Assembly: GCA_021464415.1 (NCBI GenBank)
Contig: CM038471.1
Coordinates: forward strand, 16,592,422 to 16,656,421
From: Lonicera japonica
Lineage: Eukaryota; Streptophyta; Magnoliopsida; Dipsacales; Caprifoliaceae
Reading direction: 5' to 3'
Length of the DNA: 64,000 nucleotides
Shown: piece by piece, positions 44,568 through 64,000 of the stretch
Numbering within the stretch: the stretch's first letter is position 1
Layout of the letters: each line of letters starts with the position of its first letter
Notes under the pieces: model-generated
Databases searched by the model: none
What the model was told of the DNA's origin: nothing
The model's input: the letters and a program-made list of their open reading frames with translations, nothing else
Program-made: the position numbers and the translations under genes

Positions 44568-44674
44568 AACCCTCCTAGTGTAGTACCGGGTCCTCGGGTG
44601 GGTCCCGGACCCAAAATAGTAGTTCTCGGAGGTCGTTAGGGTTCTTGCGGGGGTCACGGATCGGGGTGTCTACA

Positions 44675-44679
44675 ACGGT
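44675..44679. repeat. 5-bp target duplication (right) of the Gypsy element
   Basis: ACGGT, identical to 27645-27649. Confidence 0.9.
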
Positions 44680-44790
44680 CAAAGTTTATTAATTTGCTAC
44701 GGTTTTCGTGTGTATCTGTGTCGCGATTCGCACAACCAATTCGTTGTGTTTACGGGTTTCGTGCGATATCACTGTAAGTCGTATCAAAAG
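44680..44790 (+). repeat. Old LTR-like repeat R1, third part
   Basis: This continues the repeat interrupted at 27649. The text caaagtttattaatttgcta aligns with the sequence after the matching point in the copy at 46703-47275. Near 44780 a GTATCA motif could be a relic of a methionine-tRNA primer site. Confidence 0.4.
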
Positions 44791-46702
44791 TGATCCTGAA
44801 ATAAGCGTTTTTAGGCTTAGCGGTGAAACATGGAATGAAAGGTGGTCATATGCTCACCTTAACTTTTGAAAAATGTATATTTTACTAATAAATTTGAGAC
44901 AAAAACAATTTAGTTTGTAGAATATATAACTTTGCGCACCTTATGTTGAGGAAAAATTACTCCCTTATTAAATATAATTTACATGGCATCATATTATTTG
45001 TGTCTCAAGCGTGACCACTAAAGAACAAAGGAAGATCAAATTCCAAAAGCCATTTACTGTGTATTCACACGAGACACGCGAGGGTTTATTCTCCCAAATA
45101 TTATCCTTTCTTTTCGAAAGTAGAAACAGGACATAAAGGGGTACTTTAAAGATGTACCTTAAAAATATTAAAGTGAAACATAAATTTGAGGTGGGTTTAT
45201 TCTCCCAATTAGTGTTACTTCAAAAGTTTAATCACTGAGTGTGATTTAATAGTCGCGACACTGAAATTAGCAGTGAGTTTGATTGAGAGTTATTTAAATT
45301 AAATTATATTATGTTACTTAGATAAAAAAAGAAAAAACACACTTCGAAAGTTTTACGCATTGCTCAAAAGGAATTTGATTGGTAAACCTTTCTTGGGTCA
45401 TATGGTATTTCCAAGGTGCTTTTAGTATCCAATTTTTGAGAAATAATTTTTTTTAAGATTTATTTTTTAATTTTAATTTTAATTTTAATTTTAATTTTAA
45501 AGGATGCCTCTTTGTAAACAATGTATTTATCTCTCTAGATATTATATTTACTTCTGACTATGACTCTATACATAAATATTTATTCAGCATATATTATATT
45601 TTACAATCACACATATTATATTTTTCAATCACATATATTATATTTTTTGAGTACATATATATTTGTAAAGAAATGAAATATAATATTTACTGAGATTGCA
45701 TCTTTTAAAAGACGGTATATCTGAAAAATGCATCCTTTTAAAAAGGAAAAGTTAAAGCGCCGCACACTAAAAAGTCTCTTTCTTAGGTACAAGACCCTAA
45801 TTTTGTCACCTAAAATTTGGAGAAATTCTTTGTTAAATAATTTGACCGTGTTGACTAACTGGTTTGTCCAATTCGGTTCCGTCCGTGAAATATAAAAGTC
45901 GCGTGAATGCAAATTTAGCTGTGAAACACCAAATATACACGTAATATGATTGTTGCCTGCATGTAATTAATTTAGTAAATGACTTCATAATTAAGTTTCT
46001 ATAAGAAAAAAAGAATTTACAATGGGAGAAATTCCGCCAAAAGTTACGGCAAAAAATGAATATTAACCACACATTTGTACTATATTATAGAAGAGCGAAA
46101 ATGATAAATGATAGTTATTATTTAAAAGTTATTTTGAGTTGTGCTTTTAGATTTAATTTTTTTTTGGACTTAGTAGCATTACTTTCGCAATGGTTCCAAA
46201 ATATTTTCTTGAGATCCCACTTCTAGATTTTTTTTTCCTATACCTATGGTACAGTAATACATTTGGTGGTTAACAATTAGGGAAGGGAGAAAGGGAAGAG
46301 AAATTGGTTTTCCGTATATTAAACTTGGGTATCATATATAAAATTTTACCACAGTCTCTACTATTCTAAGAACATTTACAAAAGCTTATCTAGGTATTAC
46401 TTGGATATTAATTGGGTGTTAAAATAGTTATATGGTAAAAGAGAAATCGTAGTATAGTAAAATGGGGATGTAATAATTATTGTGTTATTGATACTAAGAG
46501 ATAGAAATAAAAGTGTATGAAATTAGGAGAGATTGAAAGAAAATCCTTCTCACGCATAACTGTATTGTTGTGCGTATGGACTCCCAACACACAACTATTG
46601 TGCATATGGTCCCTCTCGTATTTTTCATGTGTTGTGCATGTAGTACCCAAACGGATTTCTCTTGCATATAGTAAGAAACTTAGTGAAACTTAAGTATTAT
46701 AA
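44791..46702. other. AT-rich intergenic DNA, nothing firm
   Basis: No gene. Short tandem motifs occur: (attttaattttaa) at about 45468-45500 and (atattatatttt.caatcacat) at about 45592-45648. The open frames at 45625-46072 (minus) are in AT-rich DNA without homology I recognise. Confidence 0.5.
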
Positions 46703-47275
46703 TGATGCAGATAAGGCTAGCACATATTCACACTTGATTAAAGTATTGACTGGTTTGGTCCGTCCCAGTATTGGAGTGTGCAAGAGTCAATTCATATTTT
46801 AAGTAGTTTTAATTATTTCTTTATTCAATTATGAATTAGATTACTAGTTTCCTTTTTGAATAGTTTCATTTTGAGTAGTTTTCTTATTATATTATGTTTA
46901 TAATTAAATGGTTTTTCCTATTTAAGGAGATGAATTCTATTGTTTTCAAAAGTTATGAATTGATAAATAAAATTGTGAAATTTTTTCTCTTTTGCTCTTT
47001 AAGAACATTTTCAATAAATTCGAGTTATCTGTAATATTCATTCGACTTATTAATTAAATTATCATTATTAATTGTGGCATCATTCGCATATGCCAAGATT
47101 CACATTTATCTATCGGTGCTGGGTCCAAGTATCCATCAATCTATCTACCCTTATATATATATATATTAAGATTATTATTTTTTTATAAACAATAGATCGT
47201 GGTACTATTTAAATTTAATTGTAAAGACGATCTTTCTAACATCTTTGCTACTAGTTTCGTCACATTATTAGTAAG
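46703..47275 (+). repeat. Old LTR-like repeat R1, uninterrupted copy
   Basis: This matches the three parts of the broken copy (25858-26260, 27366-27649, 44680-44790) in order. It shares gatgc.ga.aaggctagcaca, gttatgaattgataaataaa, aattgtggcatcattcgc and tttgctac. The continuity shows exactly what the CACTA and Gypsy elements interrupted in the other copy. It has decayed and has no coding sequence. Confidence 0.55.
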
Positions 47276-47479
47276 ATTTGTATCCTACACTATCTTACAA
47301 AATAATATTTTAACCTACCATACATAACTATCATGTGAACATGTAGAATAAATTTAATCTAGTTACGTTACTTATTTTCACCATGCGGATGCTCTAACGG
47401 TTCAAGTATAGTTTTAAATTTAAAATTTTGGAATTCAAATAATTGATGACTTATTCCAAAAATAAAGGTAAAAAATGGA

Positions 47480-47859
47480 ATACAGAGTAGGAAAAGTACA
47501 AAAGGCGGCATAATTTTATTTCTCGTTAGAAGAAAAGAAAGACTCTTTCTTTTTCTTTAACCATGGTTAAATTAAATTAAATTTAAAATTAAATTGTTTA
47601 CTTAGTTAGGTGTGTTTGACTAGTCTGGTTCGGTAGGCGCTATTTCCTTCTCTCTCCTCTCTCTTCTCTCTCCATAAATCCCCCCTTCCCACTTCTCTCT
47701 CCTTTCAGACTCAAAAGAGTTGTCATAACCAACAAACAAACAAACACCAAAACGCTCTTCACATTCACACCAAAAGAAAAAAAAAAATAAAGAGAGAAAC
47801 TCTTTCATTTCTCTCTTTGATTCGCTCCCTGAATTTCGTGCATAGATATTCATTCAACC
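47480..47859 (+). promoter_or_regulatory. Promoter and 5' untranslated region of the P450 reductase gene
   Basis: This is the sequence just upstream of the reductase ATG. A pyrimidine-rich stretch (about 47645-47705, tctctcctctctcttctctc) and a CAAACAAACAAACACC stretch are typical of plant 5' leaders. I could not identify a clear TATA box; AT-rich sequence lies at about 47565-47600. Confidence 0.45.
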
Positions 47860-55210
<7,351 letters not shown>

Positions 55211-56590
55211 TAATATTATTATTATTACCATTCAATTCATTGGGTTCTTGTAGAAATTATTATATTACCAATAGTTGAGGAATGAAAACAAAGCATAAAG
55301 TACTGGAGGAATTGAAGGCAAGAGAAAAGAGCTACCGATATGTTTATTCTTTTTATTTATATATATTTATATAAAAAATTTACTTGTTTCAAGGAACTTT
55401 TTGGTTATGTGTAGACAAAGACTATATAAGAAAAATAAATTTAGGTTTTGATATACCAAGGAAGGGAAGATATGGCTGTTATAAATTTTGATTTGTTGTA
55501 ACTCAAAAGGTGTACTAAATTTGAATTGAAGTGAAAAATGAATTGGAATGAATGTAATTAATTAAGCTGAGTTTTTGTCTTAAATTTATTTATTTTCAAG
55601 TTCAAGAATCAGGGGTTAAACTCTAGAGTATTTCTATATTATTATCGTTTTGAATCTTTACGAGATAAGTTGGATTATTTTTTGAAAGGAAAGAGCTTGC
55701 AAGGGTAAATTGGAAAAGAAAATGCGACATAGTTTCACTTATATTTTTGAGAAACATCTATATTCTCCTTACTTGCATCCGGGTTCTTTGCCTTTTCTGT
55801 TTGAAATGTGTTTCGACTTTATATGGTGGATAATAAAGATGTCGATTTTATAAACTTTCTGTGTTCTTAATAATGGAACTGAGGTGTAAAGAAAGTAGAT
55901 GCATTTGCTATTTATTAAGAGAAACCCCAAAAAATTCTTCTTATAGAGAAGGGTAGACCTATCAATGGGTTGGTTTGTGTCAAGTTTTAATGAATGCAAG
56001 TTATTTCGGTCTTCACTCAAAACACGATCCAATAAATTATTGGGTGATATTTTTCGAATTCGTGTATGACTTGGTTTATTATCGGGTGACACGAGACAAC
56101 CCAATAATACCTATTAAGCAAATATTTTTATAAGAAAATATAAAAGAAAAAAAATCAAGAAAAATGTTCACTAAAAACAAGATAAAAAAGATCTGAATTA
56201 CTTCAAAAGTATGGATAATTATTTATAAATCTTAAAATAGGTACGTACATATGTACCCTAACAAGATTAAAAGTAAAAAAAAAAAAAAATTAATGAGTCA
56301 CCCGAATTAGTTAAAGATTTACCCATTAACTTATAATTTTGTGTCCGCTCGTGTCGTGTTATTATGTAACGTGTGATTTTGCCCAGTTTAAAGAGGGGAA
56401 TATAGAAAAAAAGAAGAAGCCAATTAATGAAAGATACTGACTGTGGAAAGAGCAGAAGGAACCCATGAAAGTATATATTTATATATATATATATATATGA
56501 AAAATTTCAAGTAAAAACCACTATATGAAAATAACATTACCAAAGATTTAAATTTACGACATAGGTAGCACTTTCCAAAAAGATTGAAAG
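55211..56590. other. 3' flank of the reductase gene, AT-rich
   Basis: AATAAA-like signals occur near 55432. After that there is AT-rich DNA with no gene that I can support. Confidence 0.5.
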
Positions 56591-56593
56591 GTA

Positions 56594-56896
56594 AGACTCG
56601 ATTTGATAATAAGATAAAAAATAATATTAAAAACAATTGATTTGTGTGAAAATTTAAAAAATAAGTTGAGTGACGTGGTGAGATGTTGTCTTGCTTTTTG
56701 ACTTTTTATTTGGAAAAAATTTCTTTGGGTAGTGAGGAAGAATTTTCTTACCAAAAATTAAAGAAAGATGGTAGGCATATCTACTAATAAAAGATAGAGA
56801 TCATTTCATCTCACTACATAACTCAACTTATTTTCCATTTTCTTACAACTAATTTTTTCTCTTATCATATTTCGTATTGTTATCAAAATGATTCAT
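56594..56896. repeat. MITE family M2 copy
   Basis: Ends actcgatttgataataagat and ttgttatcaaaatgattc are inverted with respect to each other. The interior shares the 'ataagttgagt' / 'aactcaactta' pair, and the whole resembles the copy at 22813-23210. Confidence 0.5.
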
Positions 56897-59800
56897 AGTT
56901 TTGGTGTTTTCTTTTCTTTTCTTTTCTTTTCTTTTTTTTGCGAGTGGTTTGATCGAATATGAATATGAAAAATATTTATTTCATTGTGAATTTCTTTGGG
57001 GTTACAAGAGTCTAAATATATGATTGTGCTGCTATGAAACATGGAGGAATTATCAAAAAAGGAATGCGGTTAAAGAATTTCATTAAAACACAAATGACCA
57101 AGTATAAGTAATCTTATTCAATCTAATCAGATGAACATATTAGTTATAACTATCAAGTGTGGCTCAACAATTGTGGTACTGGAATCAACGGCGAGTTCTA
57201 CTTGGACCTCATGTGGCTTAGACAACAACAACCAATAAAATAAAATAAAATAAAATAATTAGTCATACTCCAAACCTAAAATAGTAAAAATTGATTCAAA
57301 TCACAATTTTATAATGGGAAAAAACCCAAACATTTGGGTCAAAAACAAAACAATGGGCCTTTGCTAATTTTAAAAAGGAATTGAGTTTTGTTCAAATTTG
57401 AAATTATGTAGTGCTGGGCTTTTAAATCCCCCGTGGACTATTTCCATTTGGGTCAATATATTGTTAAATTGAGTAGGCCCATCATTAGACATTATTTTGG
57501 TCCATTTTGATCAATATTGGCAAAATTTACCCATTTCTTAACTTCAAAAGAGTATTTTTAATGGTATAATTAAAATAATAATTATAATTAATTTTAAAAA
57601 TGTTGGGGCCAAAAAACTTAGCCCTCGGTGGCATAGCTAAATTATAGCAATTTTTAACCAATAATTAAAGCTACTGCCTCTATAATTAAATTAACTAGCT
57701 TTTTTTCAATAATTAAAATGGGATATCCACTAATTCTATTTGCTAAAACAAAATATAAGATAATATTTTCAAATTTTGGATAATCTTTCATTCGTATTAT
57801 TTTTTTAATGTTTTAATTGGATTAATTTGTGACCAATCATTGTAATGGACCTCACAAATTTAATTATTGAGAAAAAATAATTTTAACAATTTAGTAAAAA
57901 ATAATCAAAAGTCATTTTGATTATCCCATTGGAAATTCTTTTTATATGTTGTTTTTATTTAACCCATATATAAACATCATTAGACATCAATATTAATTAC
58001 ACTGTTAATGGAAGACCTACTGAAAGCTAGGGCTAGGTTGGACCCTAACATTGCAATTGTGTAGGATTAGGTATTTTCCTCCTTTTAGGGGCATGCTTTA
58101 CTTAAATTACTATCAAAGGTTGCTTATCATTTGGATAAAAAAAATTATTTAATTGTTATCCAGCTTTTAATTTAAAATGAGAACTAATATTTTTTTAACA
58201 TTGCATTTGTAAATAGCACAAATTTTTATCTATTATACCTAAAAATTGAGCCACTTTACTCTTGTGATTGATGCCTCGAACCCCATTAAAAGGTTTTGAC
58301 TTTCGGGATTCGGTTAATCATCGTACTGTATGCAGACATCGGGTATAAGTCACATTAAATTAAAACATTATAGAAAATAAGTCATCATTTGAAAGCTCAT
58401 TTTGAAAAAAAAATCGGCATGTGGATTCCGTAAAATCAACTTTTCAACATGTGAATTATAAAAGCATTGTATCATAATTTAATCTCCACATCCAAAAAAA
58501 TTAGAAAGCCACTCATCTTAAAGCTTAAAACACAAAGTTACATTAAAACTTAGATCTGGTCCATTTTACGAAAGTCTCTAAATAAAATGAAATCTTGCAA
58601 TTATAAAATAATTATACATCATAATCCTTAGTGTAAAGTACTACAAAATGGTCAAGGTTCATTAGAAGCTTCCAAGAAGATTGAAAGCACCACGAGACCT
58701 AACCTACAAAATTATTAAAAAAATAAGAGTGAGCCAAATCTAGGTTCGGTGGAAGCTATATAATTTTGATATAAGAAAATACAATTAGTAATACGAGATC
58801 ACGTGCATTTTATAGAAAATAAGTCATAAAATATAACGTGGTAGTAATTAAAAGTAGTGCAATGCAAGTGACACATTTGGCATGTTGAACCCCCCTAGGA
58901 TTCCTATTGTAGATATCGAAAACGAACTAACTTGACTAGTCATTATCACCCCCTAAATTTCTTGGTTTTGTCTGTCTATGCGTTCACGTATCTCTATGGG
59001 TTAATGATCGAAAATCATCATTTTCAGTTACTAACTTCCTAAGGTTCATCATGCTAAGGTTAACTCTGTCCCTAATCTAAGGGTCAATAGCGTGTAGACT
59101 ACTCATACATTAACCCAATGCTACCTCATGCATAATGGTAGAGTCATTCACCTTAAGCCAAGATATATTAATGATTTTCACTTCAATTATAGTTAATTAT
59201 GAATTTCATACTTCATTAACTAAAAGGCGCTACCGCCAATCCATTAAGTGTTAGATACACATTTGTCCACAAGCTACACCTAAGGTCAATGATGAACTCA
59301 TTCCAAGAATTAGTTTTATGATATTCAAGCATCTAGCCATTCTCTTGAATATATATACCACTTTAACTATTAATCTTATATTCATCATCTAATCCAAATG
59401 TAGACATATATGCGTATAACATTTGCTACCTCCTAGTCCACCCATGGTAACATGAAAACAAATATATATAGTAAATACAACATAGATATGATAGCAACGT
59501 CAACAACAACAATAACAATAACAACAACAACAACAACAACAATAACAATAATAAACAAGTAAGGGTCAACAATGTCACATCTCTAGTATAAAGTCACGAT
59601 TTTATAGTCCCTGGTGTTTTAGGCCTAGAACTAAGGTTTCTGAAGGACCTTAATCTTTAAACTAATTATGTCTCATCCAAGTGAGCAAGCTACTCAGGGA
59701 CTTGATCCTAACTTGTAGTTAATTTTGAGTCATATCCATGTAAGACATTTTTCTGGGGACTACTCTCCAAATATTTAACAAGAAGGATACTCACACAAGC

Positions 59801-61090
59801 AAATTCCTCTAAGGATAGAATTACCTTGGGGTTTTTTACTTAAGTGTAAGGTTACTACTTTTCGGGATACACAATCCTGTTAATAAGGCCACACGAACTA
59901 ATCCGTAAATCGTAGAGGCTACTAAACCCATGACTACGACTACTCATCCGTAAAATGATAATATACATTAAATGGGCTATCCCCTATTATTTAATGAACT
60001 TTCAGCCACGCAACAGTAGGCGCTTAAAAGTACTTTCCGTGTACAGTTTCGAACCTTTTACGAGGAGACATATGTCTCATGTTATTAATATCAACCCACG
60101 TTGTCCATGACAAGTGTGATAACCATCCCATATCGGTGTATGCAATATCAAATATCATATAAGCAACAAAATATATACATAACCAATCCAGTTACAATCG
60201 AACACATACATGGATAACAATGATAAGTAAATATAAGGCCAAATCTATATATCTATAGCCATCCGCGTTATCGTTGATGGGAGTTTTATTATCAAGATCG
60301 TTTGATATTACGTATAGATTGAACACAATTTTTTATTTTTTTTGTAAAACCTCATGCGGAATCAGATTTTACCTTTTACACCTCTATGGTTTGATTTTCT
60401 CCAATACGATCAAGAGTTGATGTAGATGAATCGAGAACACAAGCTCGATGGAACTTTACAATCTTCTATTGTATTCCTTCCACCATCGAATCTTACATCA
60501 AGTATGGGCTGTTTCACCAAGATTGCTCCCTCTTCTTTCCATGATACAAACCCTAATTAGTGAGTATTCTAGTAATCTTGAGAAGAGGCAATGCCGACAT
60601 ATATATAAGGCCACGATATGGACCCTAATGAGAAATAAGGGTTTGAGCTTCTTATGGAAAGCTGGAATATTATTAATTCGACTATGAATTAGTTTCTTCC
60701 ATAAATTATAATCCATGACATTAAATAATAATAATTGTACTATTTCTTAAATTCATATCAACCATGTCCAGATGCCATGTGCAGTGTATTTTAGACCAAC
60801 AAAGATCCTTACAACCACTAAAAAATTCTTGCTAAGTTTATGTTTTTTAAGCTTTTGCACTTTGCAAAAAATATTTTGAGTTAGGTTTGTAATAAATGAG
60901 TATGCTTGTACATCTTAAACTATTGTGCAGAAGAAAGAGTACATCACCATAAATCATCTATATAAGGGAATTAACGTGATCTCGGAATGTACTCCTAACT
61001 AGGTCGTTTGTGAATCCTTAACCCAAAGTTTATATTGAGACTTGAACCTTAAAATTGGACGAATTGATGGAAGAAGGAAACCTAAACATA
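56897..61090. other. Non-coding DNA, probably old retroelement remnants
   Basis: No gene is supported. About 58620-60720 is less AT-rich and has the texture of a long non-coding retroelement region, but no TG/CA ends with a target duplication were found. An (AAC/AAT) microsatellite lies at about 59500-59552. Open frames at 60448-60716 overlap on both strands and have no recognisable domain. Confidence 0.35.
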
Positions 61091-61500
61091 ACGCTTAAAA
61101 AAGCGCAAACCTCAGTATAGCGAACGACGCCATAATCTAGTGTGGATGCTAGATTGATAAGTCATGAAACATGCGAATTAATCAATTCAACATGTTCAAC
61201 ATGCTCTTAGAGAACACAAAGAGAAAACTCTCAATTTCATTAATATTCATCTTCTTTCTAATACAATGAAAATGACTCCTTTAACTATGAGAACACAAAA
61301 TAATAGAATCATAATTAAATAAGGAAACTAATTCCTACTAAAACTAGGAGTCGTAAATAAAAAGGAAACAAACTAAATATTATCTCATAATTAAAATAAG
61401 ACACCTATTAAAGAAACAAAGAAGCTGCTAAGATAATATTAAAACTAATTACAATTCTTCCGCCGGTCGGTCGTGAGAAAGCACTAGAAAATAAAGTTGA
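61090..61500 (-). repeat. LTR-like repeat related to R1, reverse orientation
   Basis: Read on the minus strand, it contains 'aagagcatgttgaacatgtt' followed by 'attatggcgtcgttcgc'. This parallels 'gaacatgttgaacaaattcg' and 'aattgtggcgtcattcgc' of repeat R1 at about 27363-27450. It is a diverged relative, non-coding. Confidence 0.4.
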
Positions 61501-61928
61501 ATTTTGGATATTAAAGCATGCCCACGCCTTATCAAAACAACACTTTTGCCTTTTTGGACACAATTTTCAGCTTTTGCGTGCTCACACTTTAAGTAAACCC
61601 TTCTTCTGATTTCTTGGCTAAGGAGGGTTAAGCTGGATCACATCATGAACCGCATAAATGATATAAACACTATTTTTGACTTAGATTAATTCTTTATGAT
61701 ATATACCATAATTGTGCAAACAAAGAGAATTGCATTAAGTAAACAATAGTTTTTGCTATTTTTGTATAAAATTTGGTTACTTTATTTTATCGTGTAATTT
61801 TGAAATAGTTGTCTACAGATTTAAATTATCACCACTTTTGTCACTATTTATGTAATTTTCTCTAGCAATAATATTGGAAGTTGAAGAAATGTAGGATTAT
61901 CGTTTACGGCCATTTTGTGATTAGTTGA

Positions 61929-62174
61929 TTGCAGACACTATTGGCACAGAAACTGAGAAATGGCCGCAACTACTTGCGCCGCATCAACGCTACCTATGCC
62001 GCCGTTTCATCTCTCTCATCTTCTACGACTGTTAGAGCATGCGGACCCATAAGTTCCCTTTCGTGCCCTAACTTCTTCATCCTCAAAATTTCACCCAACC
62101 TCTTTTCCCTCAATCTATCAAAATTTCCACAACCTTTTTATCTACTATGTTTGTATGCTTTGCTTTCTGGATAG
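61929..62174 (+). other. Possible gene fragment or chance open frame
   Basis: An 81-codon frame and an overlapping ATG frame at 61962 (30 codons, beginning MAATTCAASTLPMPPF, with good context aaatggcc) lie in a patch with better base composition than the surroundings. The start resembles an organelle-targeting peptide in composition only. No downstream exon or domain was recognised. Confidence 0.2.
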
Positions 62175-64000
62175 TAAAAATCTGAGATTTTTTATGACTA
62201 TTGTATGATCAGTTAATTATAATTGTATGCAATTTATTCTTTTAATATTAGAATTTAACAACTTTGCTTAACAAAAAACTGTCCCTAAATACTTGCAAAG
62301 TTCATCTATCCAGTTATTTTTATTTTTAGTATTTGGATTCAACAGGGTTTCTTAAGTAATGTTTTGCTAAAGACTTGGCTAAGGAATATGTCAATACTCT
62401 TTGCAACTTTGATTTTGTTTACCTCTTGTTGATTGGCTCGAAGCAACTGTTGATATAAAACTCCCAAGAAGAAGTTTGTTAGTACATTTTACTTGTAATC
62501 CACAACTGTTTTTGTACAGGTATTCTTTCTTTATCAGCTCTTCTACGATTTTTGTGGCATGGTTCTTGATATTAATAAAGGCAGCTATTATTAATGTTCT
62601 ATAAATCACTAGGCATTCCTAGGGCGGCGAGCGGGAACTAGCGCCTTAGGGGTTAATCAAGGATTCATCGGAGATTAATCCGACAAACGATTTTTATATT
62701 TATTATTTATTTAGAATACAATATTATATTACAAATAAATCAAACTTTACTTCTAAAAATGACATTGAGATCTTATTAACCAAAAATCCTCATAATTCAA
62801 ACATGAAAAATAATATTTATGAAAACAAAAGGAAGTGAAAGACTCCATTATTCTTGCCGAATCGCCATCCTGCAAGACTAGGCAGTCTCCTAACTATGCT
62901 AAGCGGTAGACCACCGCTTAGTGCCTAGGAGATCCAAATGCAATGGATCATGTTTGAGATGAGGTCATTCCGTTATTCAGGATTTTCTTCTTCAAACTAT
63001 TTCATTATTTTGAATTCTGATGTAAAATTTAACATATTTTGTTTCCTACGTCAACATTGTTCTAGCTAGTATGTATATATATTAGAAGCACTTACATGCA
63101 TGGTTGGACCTAGGCTTGGAGCATTGTTTAGGCCTCTCTGGGCTTCGCCATTGGGCTTATACTCAGATTTTATTTTATTTTATTTTATATTGAGGAATTT
63201 CTAGAAATATGCTAAGCACTATTGTGATATCTTTACATTTATTCAATTATTATATAAAGTGGAAAGCAATTTACAGGTTTGAAACTGTGTCAAATTTTTG
63301 AATTTCTATTTTCCCCTTCGAGCTTCAAAGGGATTATTTTGTTAATATTTAAATGTAAGTAACATGATTTGAACTCTTATGCTTGCAAGGGTATTAAGAC
63401 ACGAGCCTGCACTTAATATATATGTTTTAAAAATTCTATTAAATCACTTATATTTGCATTGCACACGCGGGTATTGTGTGTGCGTAAAAATCTAGTGTAT
63501 ATATGGACACATATATATCCAAACTCTATAGAGGGACTCGTTTTTACTCGTTTCCTTAACATAAAAAGTGACCTTCATTTAGAAGAATATAAAGTCATTA
63601 ATTATATTCACCAAATTTCATTAAAATAAATTTAAATGTAGAAGTGGATGCAATAGTAGAAGTGCATGCATTTTTGGCTGTTAATTTTTTTGATGATCAT
63701 CTCACTAATTTTTCTATTGATTTTTTTAACAAAACAAGATGCTTAGTCATTTAATCAGCATATAAATTCTTTGAAATTTCATAATTAAAAATATTCATAA
63801 ACTTTTGAAAAAATATTAAGGGCCCGGCCACTAGTGATCCAGTGATTTAAAAGACTTTTTAATTAGTAAATATTCCATTCTTGTTCCTTTAATTCCATTC
63901 ATCTTTGTCCCACCCTTAATTTCAAATAATGGTATTTAAGTAGAGGGAGAGAAAAAGCTACTACTATTTGTGATATATATATATATATATATTGTATCTT
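62175..64000. other. AT-rich intergenic DNA
   Basis: About 62600-62660 and 62870-62935 contain a 'cactaggcattcctagg' / 'gtgcctaggagatcc' pair in inverted orientation, suggesting an old small element of about 330 bp. About 63290-63490 resembles the short dispersed repeat at 12660-13010 in reverse, and 63530-63740 resembles family M1. No gene. Confidence 0.35.

Larger units (their letters stand above)
27650..44674 (-). mobile_element. Young Ty3/gypsy LTR retrotransposon, Tat/Retand-like, with antisense genes
   Basis: The 17,025-bp element is oriented on the minus strand. The 5' LTR is 43098-44674, followed by primer site, leader, gag-pol (42344 down to 35456), two plus-strand genes, tandem repeats and the 3' LTR (27650-29226). 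It has TG/CA LTR ends, a perfect ACGGT target duplication and LTRs differing at a single site. The second RNase H between RNase H1 and integrase, plus extra genes between integrase and the 3' LTR, are features of the Tat clade (Ogre, Retand and relatives). Gag-pol is broken by a stop and a frameshift, so this copy probably cannot supply its own proteins, although its LTRs and antisense genes look intact. It is nested in an older repeat (R1). Confidence 0.95.
43098..44674 (-). repeat. 5' LTR of the Gypsy element
   Basis: 1577 bp with TG/CA ends, the partner of 27650-29226. This is the LTR that would start transcription of gag-pol on the minus strand, because gag-pol lies to its left. It contains the same TATA box (44287-44294) and palindrome cluster (44310-44567). 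Confidence 0.95.

Noticed and set aside
47620..47853. 77-codon minus-strand frame upstream of the reductase
   Set aside because: It lies in the CT-rich 5' leader of the reductase gene and is compositionally biased.

Overview
This window is nuclear DNA from a flowering plant, most likely a eudicot. It is AT-rich and intron-containing, and it is dominated by plant transposon families. It holds one clearly functional host gene, an NADPH-cytochrome P450 reductase of the class II plant type (plus strand, 47860-55210). That gene has 17 exons that splice in frame to a 705-residue protein.

Layout. Positions 1-25.8 kb are gene-poor and full of small or dead mobile elements. These include a mini-CACTA (3271-3556), a Copia 3' LTR remnant (4172-4478), a 1.3-kb solo LTR with a perfect target duplication (6216-7522), several MITE families, a Mutator-like element that has captured a leucine-rich-repeat receptor-kinase fragment (15317-16514), a hAT-type element (18321-18765) and a degenerate Copia 5' end (24428-25800). 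From 25.86 kb an old LTR-like repeat has been broken twice, first by a CACTA element (26261-27362) and then by a very young 17-kb Ty3/gypsy element (27650-44674). The P450 reductase lies about 3.2 kb beyond that insertion. The last 9 kb are AT-rich repeat remnants with no convincing gene.

The centrepiece is the 17-kb element. Its two 1577-bp LTRs differ at only one position that I can find, they end in TG/CA, and they are flanked by the 5-bp duplication ACGGT. Gag-pol lies on the minus strand, with a Tat/Ogre/Retand-like layout: gag, G-patch motifs, protease, reverse transcriptase, RNase H, a second RNase H and integrase. It carries two visible lesions, an in-frame stop near the gag start and a 4-bp tandem duplication in reverse transcriptase. 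On the opposite strand, between integrase and the 3' LTR, sit two apparently intact genes with their own TATA boxes. One is a four-exon plant-mobile-domain gene (31093 to about 33879) and the other a single-exon 418-residue DUF7745-like gene (33973-35229).

The most unusual signal is a 12-bp CpG-rich palindrome, TGTCGCGCGACA. It occurs as a cluster just upstream of the TATA box in all three promoters of the element: 9 copies in each LTR, 3 copies before the first antisense gene and 3 before the second. This looks like a shared regulatory switch tying gag-pol transcription to the two antisense genes. Two large tandem-repeat arrays (45-bp and 69-bp units) also lie in the non-pol part of the element.
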